From: Bacillus pseudomycoides
GTDB lineage: Bacteria > Bacillota > Bacilli > Bacillales > Bacillaceae_G
DNA: 64,000 nucleotides
Reading direction: 5' to 3'
Assembly (NCBI RefSeq): GCF_002582035.1
Contig: NZ_NUQE01000088.1
Location: 26,997-90,996 of the forward strand
Part shown: piece by piece, positions 35,979-44,616 of the stretch
Layout of the letters: each line of letters starts with the position of its first letter
Numbering within the stretch: position 1 is the first letter of the stretch
The notes under the pieces: model-generated
Seen by the model: only the letters and a program-made list of their open reading frames with translations
Database searches by the model: none
Told to the model about the DNA's origin: nothing
Program-made: the position numbers and the translations under genes

Positions 35979-37472
35979 TTATTCTTGGTCAGAAACAAAT
36001 ACCCTATGAGACGCAAAGAAATTTGTCAAATCTCTTCCGGTTGATTTCTCCATAATTTGAATAAAGTCTTTTGTCGTACTCACACCAAATTTCTTTTCGT
36101 TAAAGTAATCTTTCATCGCCTTGTAAAAAGCTTCATCGCCAAGTTCAAGACGAAGATCATTAACTGTTCTTGAACCGTAACCATAAATCATACTATAATA
36201 TGCTCCAATCCCGCCTTCTGCAGCACGTTCAGCAAATGTTGAAACAGGATATGAAATATGATAATCTCCGACAGGTTCCGCTTTTAGTTGATCAAGTTCA
36301 TTACTATAGAGCGCAGCTGCAAAACTAGCAAATGATTCATCAAGCCACGGTTCATCGTGCTCGTTATTTCCAATAATGCCGTAAAACCATTGATGCCCGA
36401 TTTCATGTGCAGTAACATGTTTGACCCATTCTTGAGAAGGATTGCCAGCGATACTAATCATCGTTAATTGCGGATATTCCATTCCGCCAAACCAGCCTTC
36501 CATGCCAACGATATCTAGTTCTGGCCATGGATACTCTCCAAAGCGGTCACTATACAGCTTGATGCTCTCAATTCCTGCCTCAACCATAGAATCAGCATAT
36601 TTTTCCTGTTCATCTGTATAATACACATTAATATTTACATTTTTTACTTTAGCTTGTTTTACTTTGTAAGTCGTGTCCATTTCTACTGCAAAATCGCGAA
36701 CTTGTTTAGCTTTATAATGATGCGTTGTAAAATTTCCTGAAACAAATGGTTGTCCCACTTCCGTTCCTGTCGTTGCAATGACCTGGGCTTTATCAGTCGT
36801 AAGTGTTACATCAAAATCTCCAGTTAAAGAATAAAAAGATTCTCCATATGGAAAATAAGCATCTACATTCCAGCCCTCTTTATCGTAAACTGCCAGAATA
36901 GGAAACCAGTTTCCAAGCGAAACAGTATTTTTATTCCAACCAAAACGATCTTGTTGTTCCGGTACATGAACTACAAAATCCATCGAAACAGTAGATTTTT
37001 GATTATCAGGAATTTGAACAGATGAAATATGCATTGCAGTACTATCAACAGTAAATTTTGCTGTTTTCCCATTTACTTTTACATTAGAAACAGACATACT
37101 TCCTCCATTTTCTTTAAATGTTTCTGCGTTTCCCCACAAGTTAAAATAAAGTTCGTTCAGCTGCGTACGAGTATTGTTCGTAAAAGTGACAGTCATTTTC
37201 CCTTGAATAGTATGACTAGTAGAATCATAGTAAACGTTCATTTTATAGTCTGGATTGGCTGGACCAAAAATATCTTGTCCTTGCTTGTTCATGAATTGCG
37301 ACTGAAATGGTGTCTTCAGCTGAACAGGAGATGTAACTGCCGGATGGTATTCTCCTTTTACAGGATAATCCGTTTCCGCAGCACTTATAGTAAGTCCAGA
37401 AGGAAATAATATCCCAGCCGCAAATGTCGAAGCCGTTACCCATTTTGCAGTCTGTTTTACAAAACTTTTCAT
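35979..37472 (-). CDS. Secreted M1-family metallopeptidase
   Basis: 497 residues. A signal peptide (about 1-32, ending ISAAE) is followed by the M1 beta domain and the catalytic domain with HEIGHQWFYG near residue 350 and, about 20 residues on, the Glu of WLDESFASF: the HExxH-18-E zinc site. MEGWFGGMEYPQLTM corresponds to the GxMEN exopeptidase region but reads GGMEY. The enzyme is exported and probably trims peptides outside the cell. AATGGAGGGG precedes the ATG, and the gene is monocistronic. Confidence 0.92.
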   Translation of the reverse strand: MKSFVKQTAKWVTASTFAAGILFPSGLTISAAETDYPVKGEYHPAVTSPVQLKTPFQSQFMNKQGQDIFGPANPDYKMNVYYDSTSHTIQGKMTVTFTNNTRTQLNELYFNLWGNAETFKENGGSMSVSNVKVNGKTAKFTVDSTAMHISSVQIPDNQKSTVSMDFVVHVPEQQDRFGWNKNTVSLGNWFPILAVYDKEGWNVDAYFPYGESFYSLTGDFDVTLTTDKAQVIATTGTEVGQPFVSGNFTTHHYKAKQVRDFAVEMDTTYKVKQAKVKNVNINVYYTDEQEKYADSMVEAGIESIKLYSDRFGEYPWPELDIVGMEGWFGGMEYPQLTMISIAGNPSQEWVKHVTAHEIGHQWFYGIIGNNEHDEPWLDESFASFAAALYSNELDQLKAEPVGDYHISYPVSTFAERAAEGGIGAYYSMIYGYGSRTVNDLRLELGDEAFYKAMKDYFNEKKFGVSTTKDFIQIMEKSTGRDLTNFFASHRVFVSDQE

Positions 37473-37674
37473 AAAAACCCCTCCATTTTCCAGTTTTCAC
37501 CAAATAAATTCGCTATTAATAGTGAAATTCCCTTCAATTTTTATTTAAAATCACTTAAGATGGATTAAATTTTCATTCTTAATCTAAAGAACATACTACC
37601 TAAAAACAAAGAAGAGGCTAATAAGGTACGACTTCTATCAGTTTGGATTTTCAAATAAATACAAATTGGAAAAC

Positions 37675-37927
37675 GACATCCCCCTACTTATCAATAGCAA
37701 GAAAAAAGACGGTCCCTTACTCTCGTAAGAAATCCGCCTTTTTCTCATTCTATTACTTTATATATCTTTATACTTTTGCACTTTCTTTTCCTTTTTCAGC
37801 ATAACTCAAGTTACCAACAGATTCGATTTTATATTCTCCATCCTTGGGATATATAGGTCATTTTTTTTCGTATTCTTCGACAATGTCATCAAAAGCATAT
37901 TTTCTTATTTTCAAAATTCACATTCAT
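37675..37927 (-). pseudogene. Chimeric gene scar: methyltransferase start fused to phosphatase tail
   Basis: On the minus strand, an ATG overlapping the deaminase stop begins a decayed copy of the methyltransferase N-terminus (KYAFDDIVEEYEK, with a frameshift before it). Within 60 bases this joins KDGEYKIESVGNLSYAEKGK, a near copy of the C-terminus of the histidine phosphatase at 39680, plus its terminator. The segment 37681-37845 repeats 39591-39757. A deletion between two former genes is the simplest explanation. Confidence 0.65.
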
Positions 37928-38589
37928 TCTTTTATCCCACTGCTTTCTTTAAAAACTTCTATTTCAACTATTATTTCATCTACAATAGTTGAAATATCTT
38001 TCTTTTCTTGTTTCGCCTGTACTAGATTATTTGTCTCATGCCATTTTCGACCTATGGCAATGCCAATAGGACAATCTTGCTGCCACGTTTGTAATAACCG
38101 TTCTACAGAATGACCTCTACGTAATACAAAATCTGTCTTCAGAACAAATTGCACGATTTCAAGTTCTTTGTGCGGGCCTGCAACATTCATATTTTTCCCC
38201 TGTAAATAAGCATTTCCGTCTTTTAAATCAGTTGCTCCGACCAATTTATCCCTTGCAGCATAGTGAATATTTCTAATCCCAGACATAACAATGGCACCAA
38301 AACATAAAGGACATGGTTCCATCGTAGAATACAGTTCATATTCCTTTCGTGCAGTGTTTGTTTCTAAATTGTTTATCTTTAATATTGCGTTAATCTCCGC
38401 GTGAGCAATTTTGTTATTACTTATTTCATTTGGCATTGCTTCCATCTCGTAAACTGTATTTCTACCTTTTGAAATGATATTTCCGCTACCATCTACAATA
38501 ACAGCACCAATTGGAAATGAACCGTTACAATACGATAACCAAGCTTGATTGAAACACTCTTTCCACGGCTCAGATAATATATGCCACAT
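37924..38589 (-). CDS. Nucleoside/tRNA-adenosine deaminase-like protein
   Basis: 221 residues of the cytidine-deaminase-like fold. The zinc site is complete: HAEINAIL and, about 30 residues later, EPCPLCFGAIVMSGI. The C-terminal extension of about 70 residues (from RRGHSVERLLQTW) is longer than in guanine or tRNA adenosine deaminases. Substrate unknown. AGGAGAGTG precedes the ATG. It follows the kinase gene at 38639 by 49 bases and is probably co-transcribed. Confidence 0.82.
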   Translation of the reverse strand: MWHILSEPWKECFNQAWLSYCNGSFPIGAVIVDGSGNIISKGRNTVYEMEAMPNEISNNKIAHAEINAILKINNLETNTARKEYELYSTMEPCPLCFGAIVMSGIRNIHYAARDKLVGATDLKDGNAYLQGKNMNVAGPHKELEIVQFVLKTDFVLRRGHSVERLLQTWQQDCPIGIAIGRKWHETNNLVQAKQEKKDISTIVDEIIVEIEVFKESSGIKE

Positions 38590-38638
38590 ACTGTATTACA
38601 CTCTCCTTTCATGAATTATTAATTTAGTTTATTTTATC

Positions 38639-39430
38639 TTAAAGAAAAGAAAGCACTTGCTTATATAAATTATCTTTCTCACCTTCAGGTATTCCTTCTA
38701 TTAATCTTGCTGCCATAATAGGTAAAAACCACGATTCTATATCTTTCCATGTACCTTTTGATAAAGTTAAATATTCTTTTACATACTCCTCACAAAATGC
38801 ATGGCGCAGCACCATAATACCTTGCTTCACTGGTTCTGGTATACTTGCCGGTAGATGAGCGTGTTTTAATATAATGACCGTACGTGCTACATCGGCAAAT
38901 GGATTACCACAACCAGCTGTCATCCAATCTATAACAATCAGTCCTTGTTTTGAAATTAAAATATTATCAGGATGAAAATCCATATGACACACTGTTTGAT
39001 TTGTTGGTAATTTTTCAGTATACATCGCAATCTTTTCTTTTTGTTCAAGTGTCAATCGATTACAACGATTTATATGGGAAATTAAAATTTCATGTATATC
39101 CAAAAGTGCACTAGATTTCACGCAATGAATATGAAAGTGCAATTCAGCAAATCTTTTTGCTTCCTTCCCTACATTCATAGGGTCTTTAGCCAGTTGCTCG
39201 GTTAATGTCACACCATCAATTTTTTCATAAATAATACCCGTTCTATTTTGATAAGATGTCTTATTCCCCACTTTAGGAGTTGGGAGTCCAAGATTTTGAA
39301 CTTCTTGGCTTGCAAGAAATTCCTTTTCAATGATTGATTCATGAACATCTTTATAAAACAGTTTTAAAATTTCTTTTTCTTCCCATAAGTAAACCTCTGC
39401 TGTATTTCCTGCCCCCATTTTTCCCTTCAC
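38639..39430 (-). CDS. APH/choline-kinase-like phosphotransferase
   Basis: 263 residues. Kinase motifs of the aminoglycoside phosphotransferase superfamily are visible: VCHMDFHPDNILIS (Brenner motif) and VIDWMTAGCGNPFADVART (metal-binding Asp). The N-terminal lobe starts GAGNTAEVYLWEEKEILKLF. The start could be the GTG at 39430 or an ATG four codons later. It is probably a small-molecule kinase; the native substrate is not known. Confidence 0.82.
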   Translation of the reverse strand: MKGKMGAGNTAEVYLWEEKEILKLFYKDVHESIIEKEFLASQEVQNLGLPTPKVGNKTSYQNRTGIIYEKIDGVTLTEQLAKDPMNVGKEAKRFAELHFHIHCVKSSALLDIHEILISHINRCNRLTLEQKEKIAMYTEKLPTNQTVCHMDFHPDNILISKQGLIVIDWMTAGCGNPFADVARTVIILKHAHLPASIPEPVKQGIMVLRHAFCEEYVKEYLTLSKGTWKDIESWFLPIMAARLIEGIPEGEKDNLYKQVLSFL

Positions 39431-39679
39431 CGATTCGTCCTACTTTCGTTGATTTTTAACACCTTCTATTTATTTCCTTTTCACAAACTGCTTTTCCTTC
39501 TTTATTCGACAAAATTCACAAGTTATAGAATAAACGAAATTTTAATACGACAGCATTAGGAACCTGTCAACACTGCACGATTTGTTGACGCCCCTCGACT
39601 TATCAGAAGCAAGAAAAAAGACGGCCTCTCACTCTCGTAAGAAATCCGCCTTTTTCTCATTCTATTACTTTATATATAT

Positions 39680-40408
39680 TTATACTCTTACACTTTCTTT
39701 TCCTTTTTCAGCATAACTCATATCGCCAACTGATTCGACTTTATATTCTCCATCCTTATAGAGAATTTTAGTTACACTTGCATTTTCTAATCCAAGTTTT
39801 GTTTTACTATTATCGAGCATGTCTACTAATACCATGATCGCAATTCCGTGAGATATAACTAAAACGTTACCTCCACCATTTTGGGCAGTCTCTTCACTAA
39901 TTTTATCAAGTTCTTTTTTTATACGAGTTGAGAAGGTTTTCCAATCTTCAGCTTGCTTCGTATCATCTGCTGCTGCAACGACATTAACAATTTCTTCAAT
40001 AGATAACTCCATTAATTCATCTACTGATGTAACACCAGCAGCACCTCCAATAACTTTCCACATAATTTCATTCTTCTCGCCTTCAAAAATCCCGAAATTC
40101 AATTCCCGTAAGTCTTTCTTTTGTTCAAATTTTAACTTTGATTGCCCGCTATATTCTAATACTAAGTTAGCAGTTTCAATTGCGCGACCACTATCACTAC
40201 TGTAAGCATCAACAAAATGAATACCTTTTAATCCATTCCCTAAATCTTTAGCTACTTCAACACCCTTTTCTACTAATGGAGAATCTGCCCAACCTTGCAC
40301 ACGCTCACTAGCATTTAACATTGTTTTACCGTGTCTAGTAATATATAACATAACTATATTATCTTTATTTTCATCTAATTTATTACTGTATTTTTCCATA
40401 TTATTCAT
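39680..40408 (-). CDS. Histidine phosphatase family protein
   Basis: 242 residues. The RHG motif (YITRHGKTMLNASERVQGW), the second catalytic segment RELNFGIFEGE, and VISHGIAIMVLVD with the distal His are intact. No signal peptide is present. It removes phosphate from a sugar or nucleotide in the cytosol. AAAGGGGGAGA precedes the ATG. Its last 25 codons and terminator are duplicated at 37681-37845. Confidence 0.87.
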   Translation of the reverse strand: MNNMEKYSNKLDENKDNIVMLYITRHGKTMLNASERVQGWADSPLVEKGVEVAKDLGNGLKGIHFVDAYSSDSGRAIETANLVLEYSGQSKLKFEQKKDLRELNFGIFEGEKNEIMWKVIGGAAGVTSVDELMELSIEEIVNVVAAADDTKQAEDWKTFSTRIKKELDKISEETAQNGGGNVLVISHGIAIMVLVDMLDNSKTKLGLENASVTKILYKDGEYKVESVGDMSYAEKGKESVRV

Positions 40409-40468
40409 TAATTTCTCCCCCTTTAGAATATAATCTATCTGTTTTAATTACTGAATTAAAAGGTAAAC

Positions 40469-40645
40469 CTAAGCCGCCAACTCCTCTATTGCTTGAGGAG
40501 TTTTATAACTAATACTACTATGTATTCTCTTACAATTATATCAGCCCTTGGTATATTGAAATAGTGCTAGACTTCCTATTGTGTACGATATATTAAAAAT
40601 ATCATGAAATGACTCGATACAAGCGTTATCACATGGACACTTCCT
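40469..40645 (-). pseudogene. IS3-family OrfB C-terminal relic
   Basis: The minus strand reads CPCDNACIESFHDIFNISY and, after a stop, CKRIHSSISYKTPQAIEEL, the last segment of IS3-family transposases (usually DNACIESFH ... NRKRIHSSLGY). It has an internal stop and no upstream part. Confidence 0.75.
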
Positions 40646-40718
40646 CCTTAAAATCCGTTGTAAGTACTTAACTACTATGCTCATATGACTATACTAACAC
40701 CACACATCTAATCATAGC

Positions 40719-40792
40719 TGTGGCTTTAAACTAAAGTCGGGATGTTTTGAATAAAGTCACGACGTTGGTAAAAAAGTTGCGATGCTTCCTCC
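40719..40792 (+). repeat. Orphan Tn7-like transposon end with three 20-bp repeats (site A)
   Basis: The sequence begins TGTGGCTTT and carries three repeats at an exact 20-base period: AAAGTCGGGATGTTT, AAAGTCACGACGTTG, AAAGTTGCGATGC. TGT termini followed by arrayed transposase-binding repeats are characteristic of Tn7/Tn5053-type elements. A second copy lies at 60648. No transposition genes are nearby. A hairpin (CCCTTTGGT/ACCAAAGGG) and a short frame starting MSKRRTSEVEKWLFF follow. Confidence 0.55.
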
Positions 40793-41079
40793 CCTTTGGT
40801 TATGATTACCAAAGGGAAGCGTTTATGTCTAAAAGAAGAACATCTGAAGTTGAAAAGTGGCTATTTTTTATCCAGAAAATCTTATCATTGAATTGAAATT
40901 ACTTTACGTATTGTTTAGATTGCATCATATTGAGTTGGTACGTGACACAATCATAAAAAACTCTAGTTAAAAAGAAAATTATCTCAACCATTCAAGCTGA
41001 ACAAATAGCTTGTATCTCAAAACACAGAAAAGAATTTAATTACTATAAAATTTATTAGAAATTTATTTTTATATCGTAT

Positions 41080-41103
41080 CCTTTCAATATAACTTGAAAG
41101 GAG
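41080..41103 (+). promoter_or_regulatory. Hairpin overlapping the ribosome binding site of the hydrolase/TCS operon
   Basis: Perfect 8-bp arms CCTTTCAA / TTGAAAGG with a six-base loop. The right arm is part of the Shine-Dalgarno AAAGGAG that serves the ATG at 41110. In RNA it could hide the ribosome site; as DNA it could be a repressor or regulator operator. Confidence 0.45.
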
Positions 41104-41109
41104 AATCCT

Positions 41110-42096
41110 ATGAGAAAATTATTTAAAGTATCAAAGAATATGTTTGTTATGTTTATTGCCGTTATCTTACTTGTATCAGTATCTGTTTTTATATACCATA
41201 ACTATCAATTAAGCCAGGAAGCAGCATTAATTGATAGTAAGGGAACATTAATTAATTTTAATAATAAAAAAATTAATGTATATAATGTAGGAAGCGGTGA
41301 GGATACATATGTATTTATGTCTGGCTCTGGGATAGCTGCCCCTGTTTATGAACTGAAAGGACTATATAGCAGGTTTTCAAAAGAAAACAAGATTGCTGTA
41401 ATAGAAAGAGCTGGTTATGGGTACAGTGATGTTTTTCACGATGATAGAGATATTGATACAATATTAGAACAAACTAGAGAAGCGCTAATTAAAAGTGGAA
41501 ATAAACCTCCATATATATTAGTTCCACACTCCTTATCAGGTTTAGAAGCGATTTACTGGGCGCAAAAATACCCAAGTGAAGTAAAGGCAATTGTTGCTTT
41601 AGATATTGGTTTACCTCAGCAGTACGTAACTTATAAAATGAGTCTAGTTGATTCATTAAAAATAAAAGGAATGAATCTTTTAACGAAAATTGGTTTTCAG
41701 CGACTTGTTCCTTCTGTTACTTATAATCCCGAAGTAATTCGGCAATCTTTTTTAACTGAACATGAAAAAGAAATTTATAAAGCACTGTCCTATAAACAAG
41801 CTTTTAATGATGACATGGAGAAAGAGCTTTTACAGAGTTACAATAATGGTAAAAAATCAGTTAACCTACCGATTCCAAAAGAAACACCTATTTTATTTTT
41901 AGATGCAGTTGCTGATCAATATAAAAATTCAAAATATACAAAGCAAAATAATAAAGATTATAAGGAATTTGCAGACCAACTATTAATAGCAGATGTAATA
42001 ACACTTAAAGGCACGCACAGTATTTATTTATACACTCCTGATGAGATTTATAATCTTGCTATGGATTTTATCAATAAAAAAGTAGAGAAAAATTAA
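41110..42096 (+). CDS. Membrane-anchored alpha/beta hydrolase
   Basis: 328 residues. One N-terminal transmembrane segment (about 10-30) is followed by an extracytoplasmic alpha/beta hydrolase domain: MSGSGIAAPVYELKG in the oxyanion region, ERAGYGYSD, the nucleophile elbow PHSLSGLEAIYWAQ (the usual flanking Gly replaced by Pro and Ser), and the likely catalytic His in LKGTHSIYLYT. It leads an operon with a response regulator and histidine kinase, so it may be the effector or the sensor-linked enzyme of that system. Confidence 0.8.
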   Translation: MRKLFKVSKNMFVMFIAVILLVSVSVFIYHNYQLSQEAALIDSKGTLINFNNKKINVYNVGSGEDTYVFMSGSGIAAPVYELKGLYSRFSKENKIAVIERAGYGYSDVFHDDRDIDTILEQTREALIKSGNKPPYILVPHSLSGLEAIYWAQKYPSEVKAIVALDIGLPQQYVTYKMSLVDSLKIKGMNLLTKIGFQRLVPSVTYNPEVIRQSFLTEHEKEIYKALSYKQAFNDDMEKELLQSYNNGKKSVNLPIPKETPILFLDAVADQYKNSKYTKQNNKDYKEFADQLLIADVITLKGTHSIYLYTPDEIYNLAMDFINKKVEKN

Positions 42097-42130
42097 GAGA
42101 TTTATATTTAAAAAATGAAAGGCCTAAGTG

Positions 42131-42802
42131 ATGAAAGGATATAACATTTTAATTGTTGAAGATGATTTGATGATTGGTGATTTATTGCAAAAAATTTTGC
42201 AACGCGAAGGGTACAATGTATGCTGGAGGAAAGAAGGAAAAGATATTATTGACATAATCCGTGAGATAGATTTAGTCATAATGGATATTATGTTGCCAGG
42301 TGAAGATGGCTATCAAATTACAAAAAAAGTAAAAAAACTAGGATTAAATATTCCAGTTATTTTTCTATCCGCTCGAAATGATATGGATAGCAAACTCCAA
42401 GGTTTGACGATCGGGGAGGATTATATGATAAAGCCATTTGATCCTAGAGAGCTGTTACTAAGAATGCAGAAAATGCTAGATAATCAATATGGTACTTTTA
42501 CACAAATCAAACATTTATATATTGACGCAGAGCATAAAAAGGTTTTCAACAATAGCTTGCATAATGAAGTTGTTTTTACGGCGATTGAGCGTAAAATATT
42601 CTTCTATTTATATGAAAATAGAGATAGAATTTTAACGAAAGAACATTTCTTTGACTATTTATGGCAACTTGAGGACAGAAATCCAAATATCATGAATGTA
42701 CACATTAAAAAAATTAGAACAAAAATCAATGATAAAATGGGTGAGATTATTCAAAATATATATGGAGAAGGGTATAGATTAAATACCTATATGAAGAAAT
42801 GA
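42131..42802 (+). CDS. OmpR-family response regulator
   Basis: 223 residues. The receiver domain has the acidic pair at 11-12, phosphoacceptor Asp52 (IMDIMLPGEDG) and the conserved Lys in YMIKPFD. A winged-helix DNA-binding domain follows (VFTAIERKIFFYLYENRDRI to YGEGYRLNTYM). The start could be a GTG one codon earlier. The stop overlaps the kinase start (ATGA), indicating translational coupling. Confidence 0.93.
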   Translation: MKGYNILIVEDDLMIGDLLQKILQREGYNVCWRKEGKDIIDIIREIDLVIMDIMLPGEDGYQITKKVKKLGLNIPVIFLSARNDMDSKLQGLTIGEDYMIKPFDPRELLLRMQKMLDNQYGTFTQIKHLYIDAEHKKVFNNSLHNEVVFTAIERKIFFYLYENRDRILTKEHFFDYLWQLEDRNPNIMNVHIKKIRTKINDKMGEIIQNIYGEGYRLNTYMKK

Positions 42803-43800
42803 AATTAAAGAAAAAATACCAGTTATTGTTATTTTCCGCTGTTATAAGCGTACCGTTTTTATTACTATTGATTAGCATCCTTATGTCAATAATTTATGAT
42901 AGGGTCTTTAAAATGAAAAATAATGGCATTCCTTTTCATGAATCTTTTGCATATCCTACAATGCTAGTCGTATTTTTTGTATCACTATTGTTATTAGCCT
43001 TTTTATTTTCGAAATCGATTAATTCACTATTAAATAAAATAAATATATTGAATAAAACTATTCGAAATTTAGCTAGTGATAAAAAAATCCTGAACAAATT
43101 AGACGTTAAAAGCGATGATGAAATAGGCGAACTAATTAGGTCAGTAAATTTATTAATTGAAAGAACTACATATCGAGAATTAGAACTTAAGCAGCAAGAG
43201 GAAATGAAAAAGGAACTTTTAAATAAATTAAGGCATGATATTAATACACCCTTAACAGCTGTGAGATTACAATTATTTTACTTAGAAGGTCAATATAATG
43301 ATCAAGCACCCATACTAGAATCTTTATATCAACAAATACAATATATTGCTGAATTAACCAATGAATTTAATCTACAATCCACTGATACGTTAGAGAATTC
43401 ATATATTTTAAATGATGAAGTGAATATACATGATTTATTAGAAACTATGGTTAAAAAGTGGGATTATTTATATAGTATTCATGATATTGAATTAATATAT
43501 AATCCCCTAAATAAAGATTTGATATGGACTAGTAACGATTTGTGGATTCAAAGGTTATTTGATAACATTTTCCAAAATACTTTAAAACATTCAAAAGCTA
43601 ATAAACTTGAGGTAACCATTGAAAATAGTATTGTTTCTATTAAGGATAATGGAATTGGTTTCGATATTAATAGTAAACGTGCAGGGCTAGGATTAAAAAT
43701 AATTGAGGATATATCTAGAATGCTCGATATAAACTATACTTTACAATCAAATAAAAATGGGACTATATTTTCTTTTACAACAATCGTAAAAAATATGTAA
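42799..43800 (+). CDS. Intramembrane-sensing-type histidine kinase
   Basis: 333 residues. Two transmembrane segments (about 9-33 and 54-70) enclose a loop of only about 20 residues, so there is no real extracellular sensor domain. A HAMP-like linker follows, then the H-box KLRHDINTPLTA (His146), the N-box LFDNIFQNTLKHS and the G-box DNGIGFDINSKRAGLGLKII. It phosphorylates the preceding regulator. Such kinases often sense cell-envelope stress with help from a partner protein; here the candidate partner is the operon's membrane hydrolase (inference). Confidence 0.92.
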   Translation: MKLKKKYQLLLFSAVISVPFLLLLISILMSIIYDRVFKMKNNGIPFHESFAYPTMLVVFFVSLLLLAFLFSKSINSLLNKINILNKTIRNLASDKKILNKLDVKSDDEIGELIRSVNLLIERTTYRELELKQQEEMKKELLNKLRHDINTPLTAVRLQLFYLEGQYNDQAPILESLYQQIQYIAELTNEFNLQSTDTLENSYILNDEVNIHDLLETMVKKWDYLYSIHDIELIYNPLNKDLIWTSNDLWIQRLFDNIFQNTLKHSKANKLEVTIENSIVSIKDNGIGFDINSKRAGLGLKIIEDISRMLDINYTLQSNKNGTIFSFTTIVKNM

Positions 43801-44003
43801 AGCATACTTTTCATTACTATTTTGTGACACAATATATTCTGAGTTTGAATATCTCCTAATTGAAATGTTTGATCAAACTTTTTTATAAAAACCTAAATTA
43901 AATCTGCTGGATCATTCAATTTAGTTGATTTACCAAGTCCTCCCCTCTTCAAAACATACACAAAATATGTTCTGCAATCCTAATTAATACCTTGTAACAA
44001 TAA
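43801..44003. other. Intergenic region with a 23-base sequence repeated elsewhere
   Basis: No gene. Positions 43868-43890 are identical to 61269-61291, the sequence abutting the Tn4430-like end, and contain the palindrome TTTGATCAAA. Confidence 0.5.
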
Positions 44004-44049
44004 AAAGAGCGAAATCCTACATTATTAATACAGGATTTCACTCTTTTTT
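44004..44049. terminator. Terminator hairpin between the TCS operon and sspH
   Basis: Stem AAAGAGCGAAATCCT / AGGATTTCACTCTTT with flanking A and T tracts. It can serve the plus-strand operon and the convergent sspH gene. Confidence 0.8.
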
Positions 44050-44131
44050 ATAAACGATCAGACTTTATTCTAAAGCTACAGCTATCGAGGTTTTTCCGAC
44101 AGCTGTTTTTATTAAGAAATCATGTAAACAA

Positions 44132-44311
44132 TTAATGCTCTGTTAAGCTAGATACAGGAACCTCTTGCTCATTACTTGGTTGGTTGAGAGGATAGACTCT
44201 GGCTGTTTCATTATTTTCATCTACATTTTGAATGTAGATCTGTACTCCATTATAGGTTACATTAGCCATAACTGGTGAAGCAGCAATTTCTTGTGCACGT
44301 TGTTTGTTCAT
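44132..44311 (-). CDS. sspH: Small acid-soluble spore protein H-type
   Basis: 59 residues: MNKQRAQEIAASPVMANVTY, NGVQIYIQNVDENNETARVY, PLNQPSNEQEVPVSSL. This is the SspH pattern, a minor small acid-soluble protein of the spore core. AGGAGGTTATGATC places the best site before the ATG at 44311. Forespore (SigG-type) expression is expected from the family but was not verified in the promoter. The gene is monocistronic. Confidence 0.93.
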   Translation of the reverse strand: MNKQRAQEIAASPVMANVTYNGVQIYIQNVDENNETARVYPLNQPSNEQEVPVSSLTEH

Positions 44312-44574
44312 GATCATAACCTCCTTTTTCTTTTAACAATTATAATATTGACTCTAACTCCCTCAAATATTCTTGTTATTTCATAATTAAGTAAACAAGG
44401 AGATAATTTTAAAAGTAGAGCTGTTCAACTAACAGGAAAAATTGTTTAAAAATAGAGGTACATGTAACGCATTACAGAACTTTTTCCTTTAATATTCTAT
44501 ATATAATAAACTTTTCTATTTTTTATATAATACATTATTTTCCGTTCCTAATTTAATACTCATAAACACAAATT
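44312..44574. other. Intergenic, promoter side of sspH
   Basis: About 260 AT-rich bases without coding signals, holding the sspH promoter. Confidence 0.4.
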
Positions 44575-44611
44575 AAAAAGCAAACTCCCTATATTAAAGA
44601 GTTTGCTTTTT
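44575..44611 (-). terminator. Rho-independent terminator of the leucine-catabolism operon
   Basis: Stem AAAAAGCAAACTC / GAGTTTGCTTTTT, six bases after the stop of the CoA synthetase gene. Confidence 0.88.
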
Positions 44612-44616
44612 AAAAA

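Noticed and set aside
40733-40792. Possible CRISPR-like array because of 20-base periodic repeats
   Set aside because: The repeats are adjacent with no unique spacers of normal length, only three units exist and no cas genes are near. A transposon end fits better.
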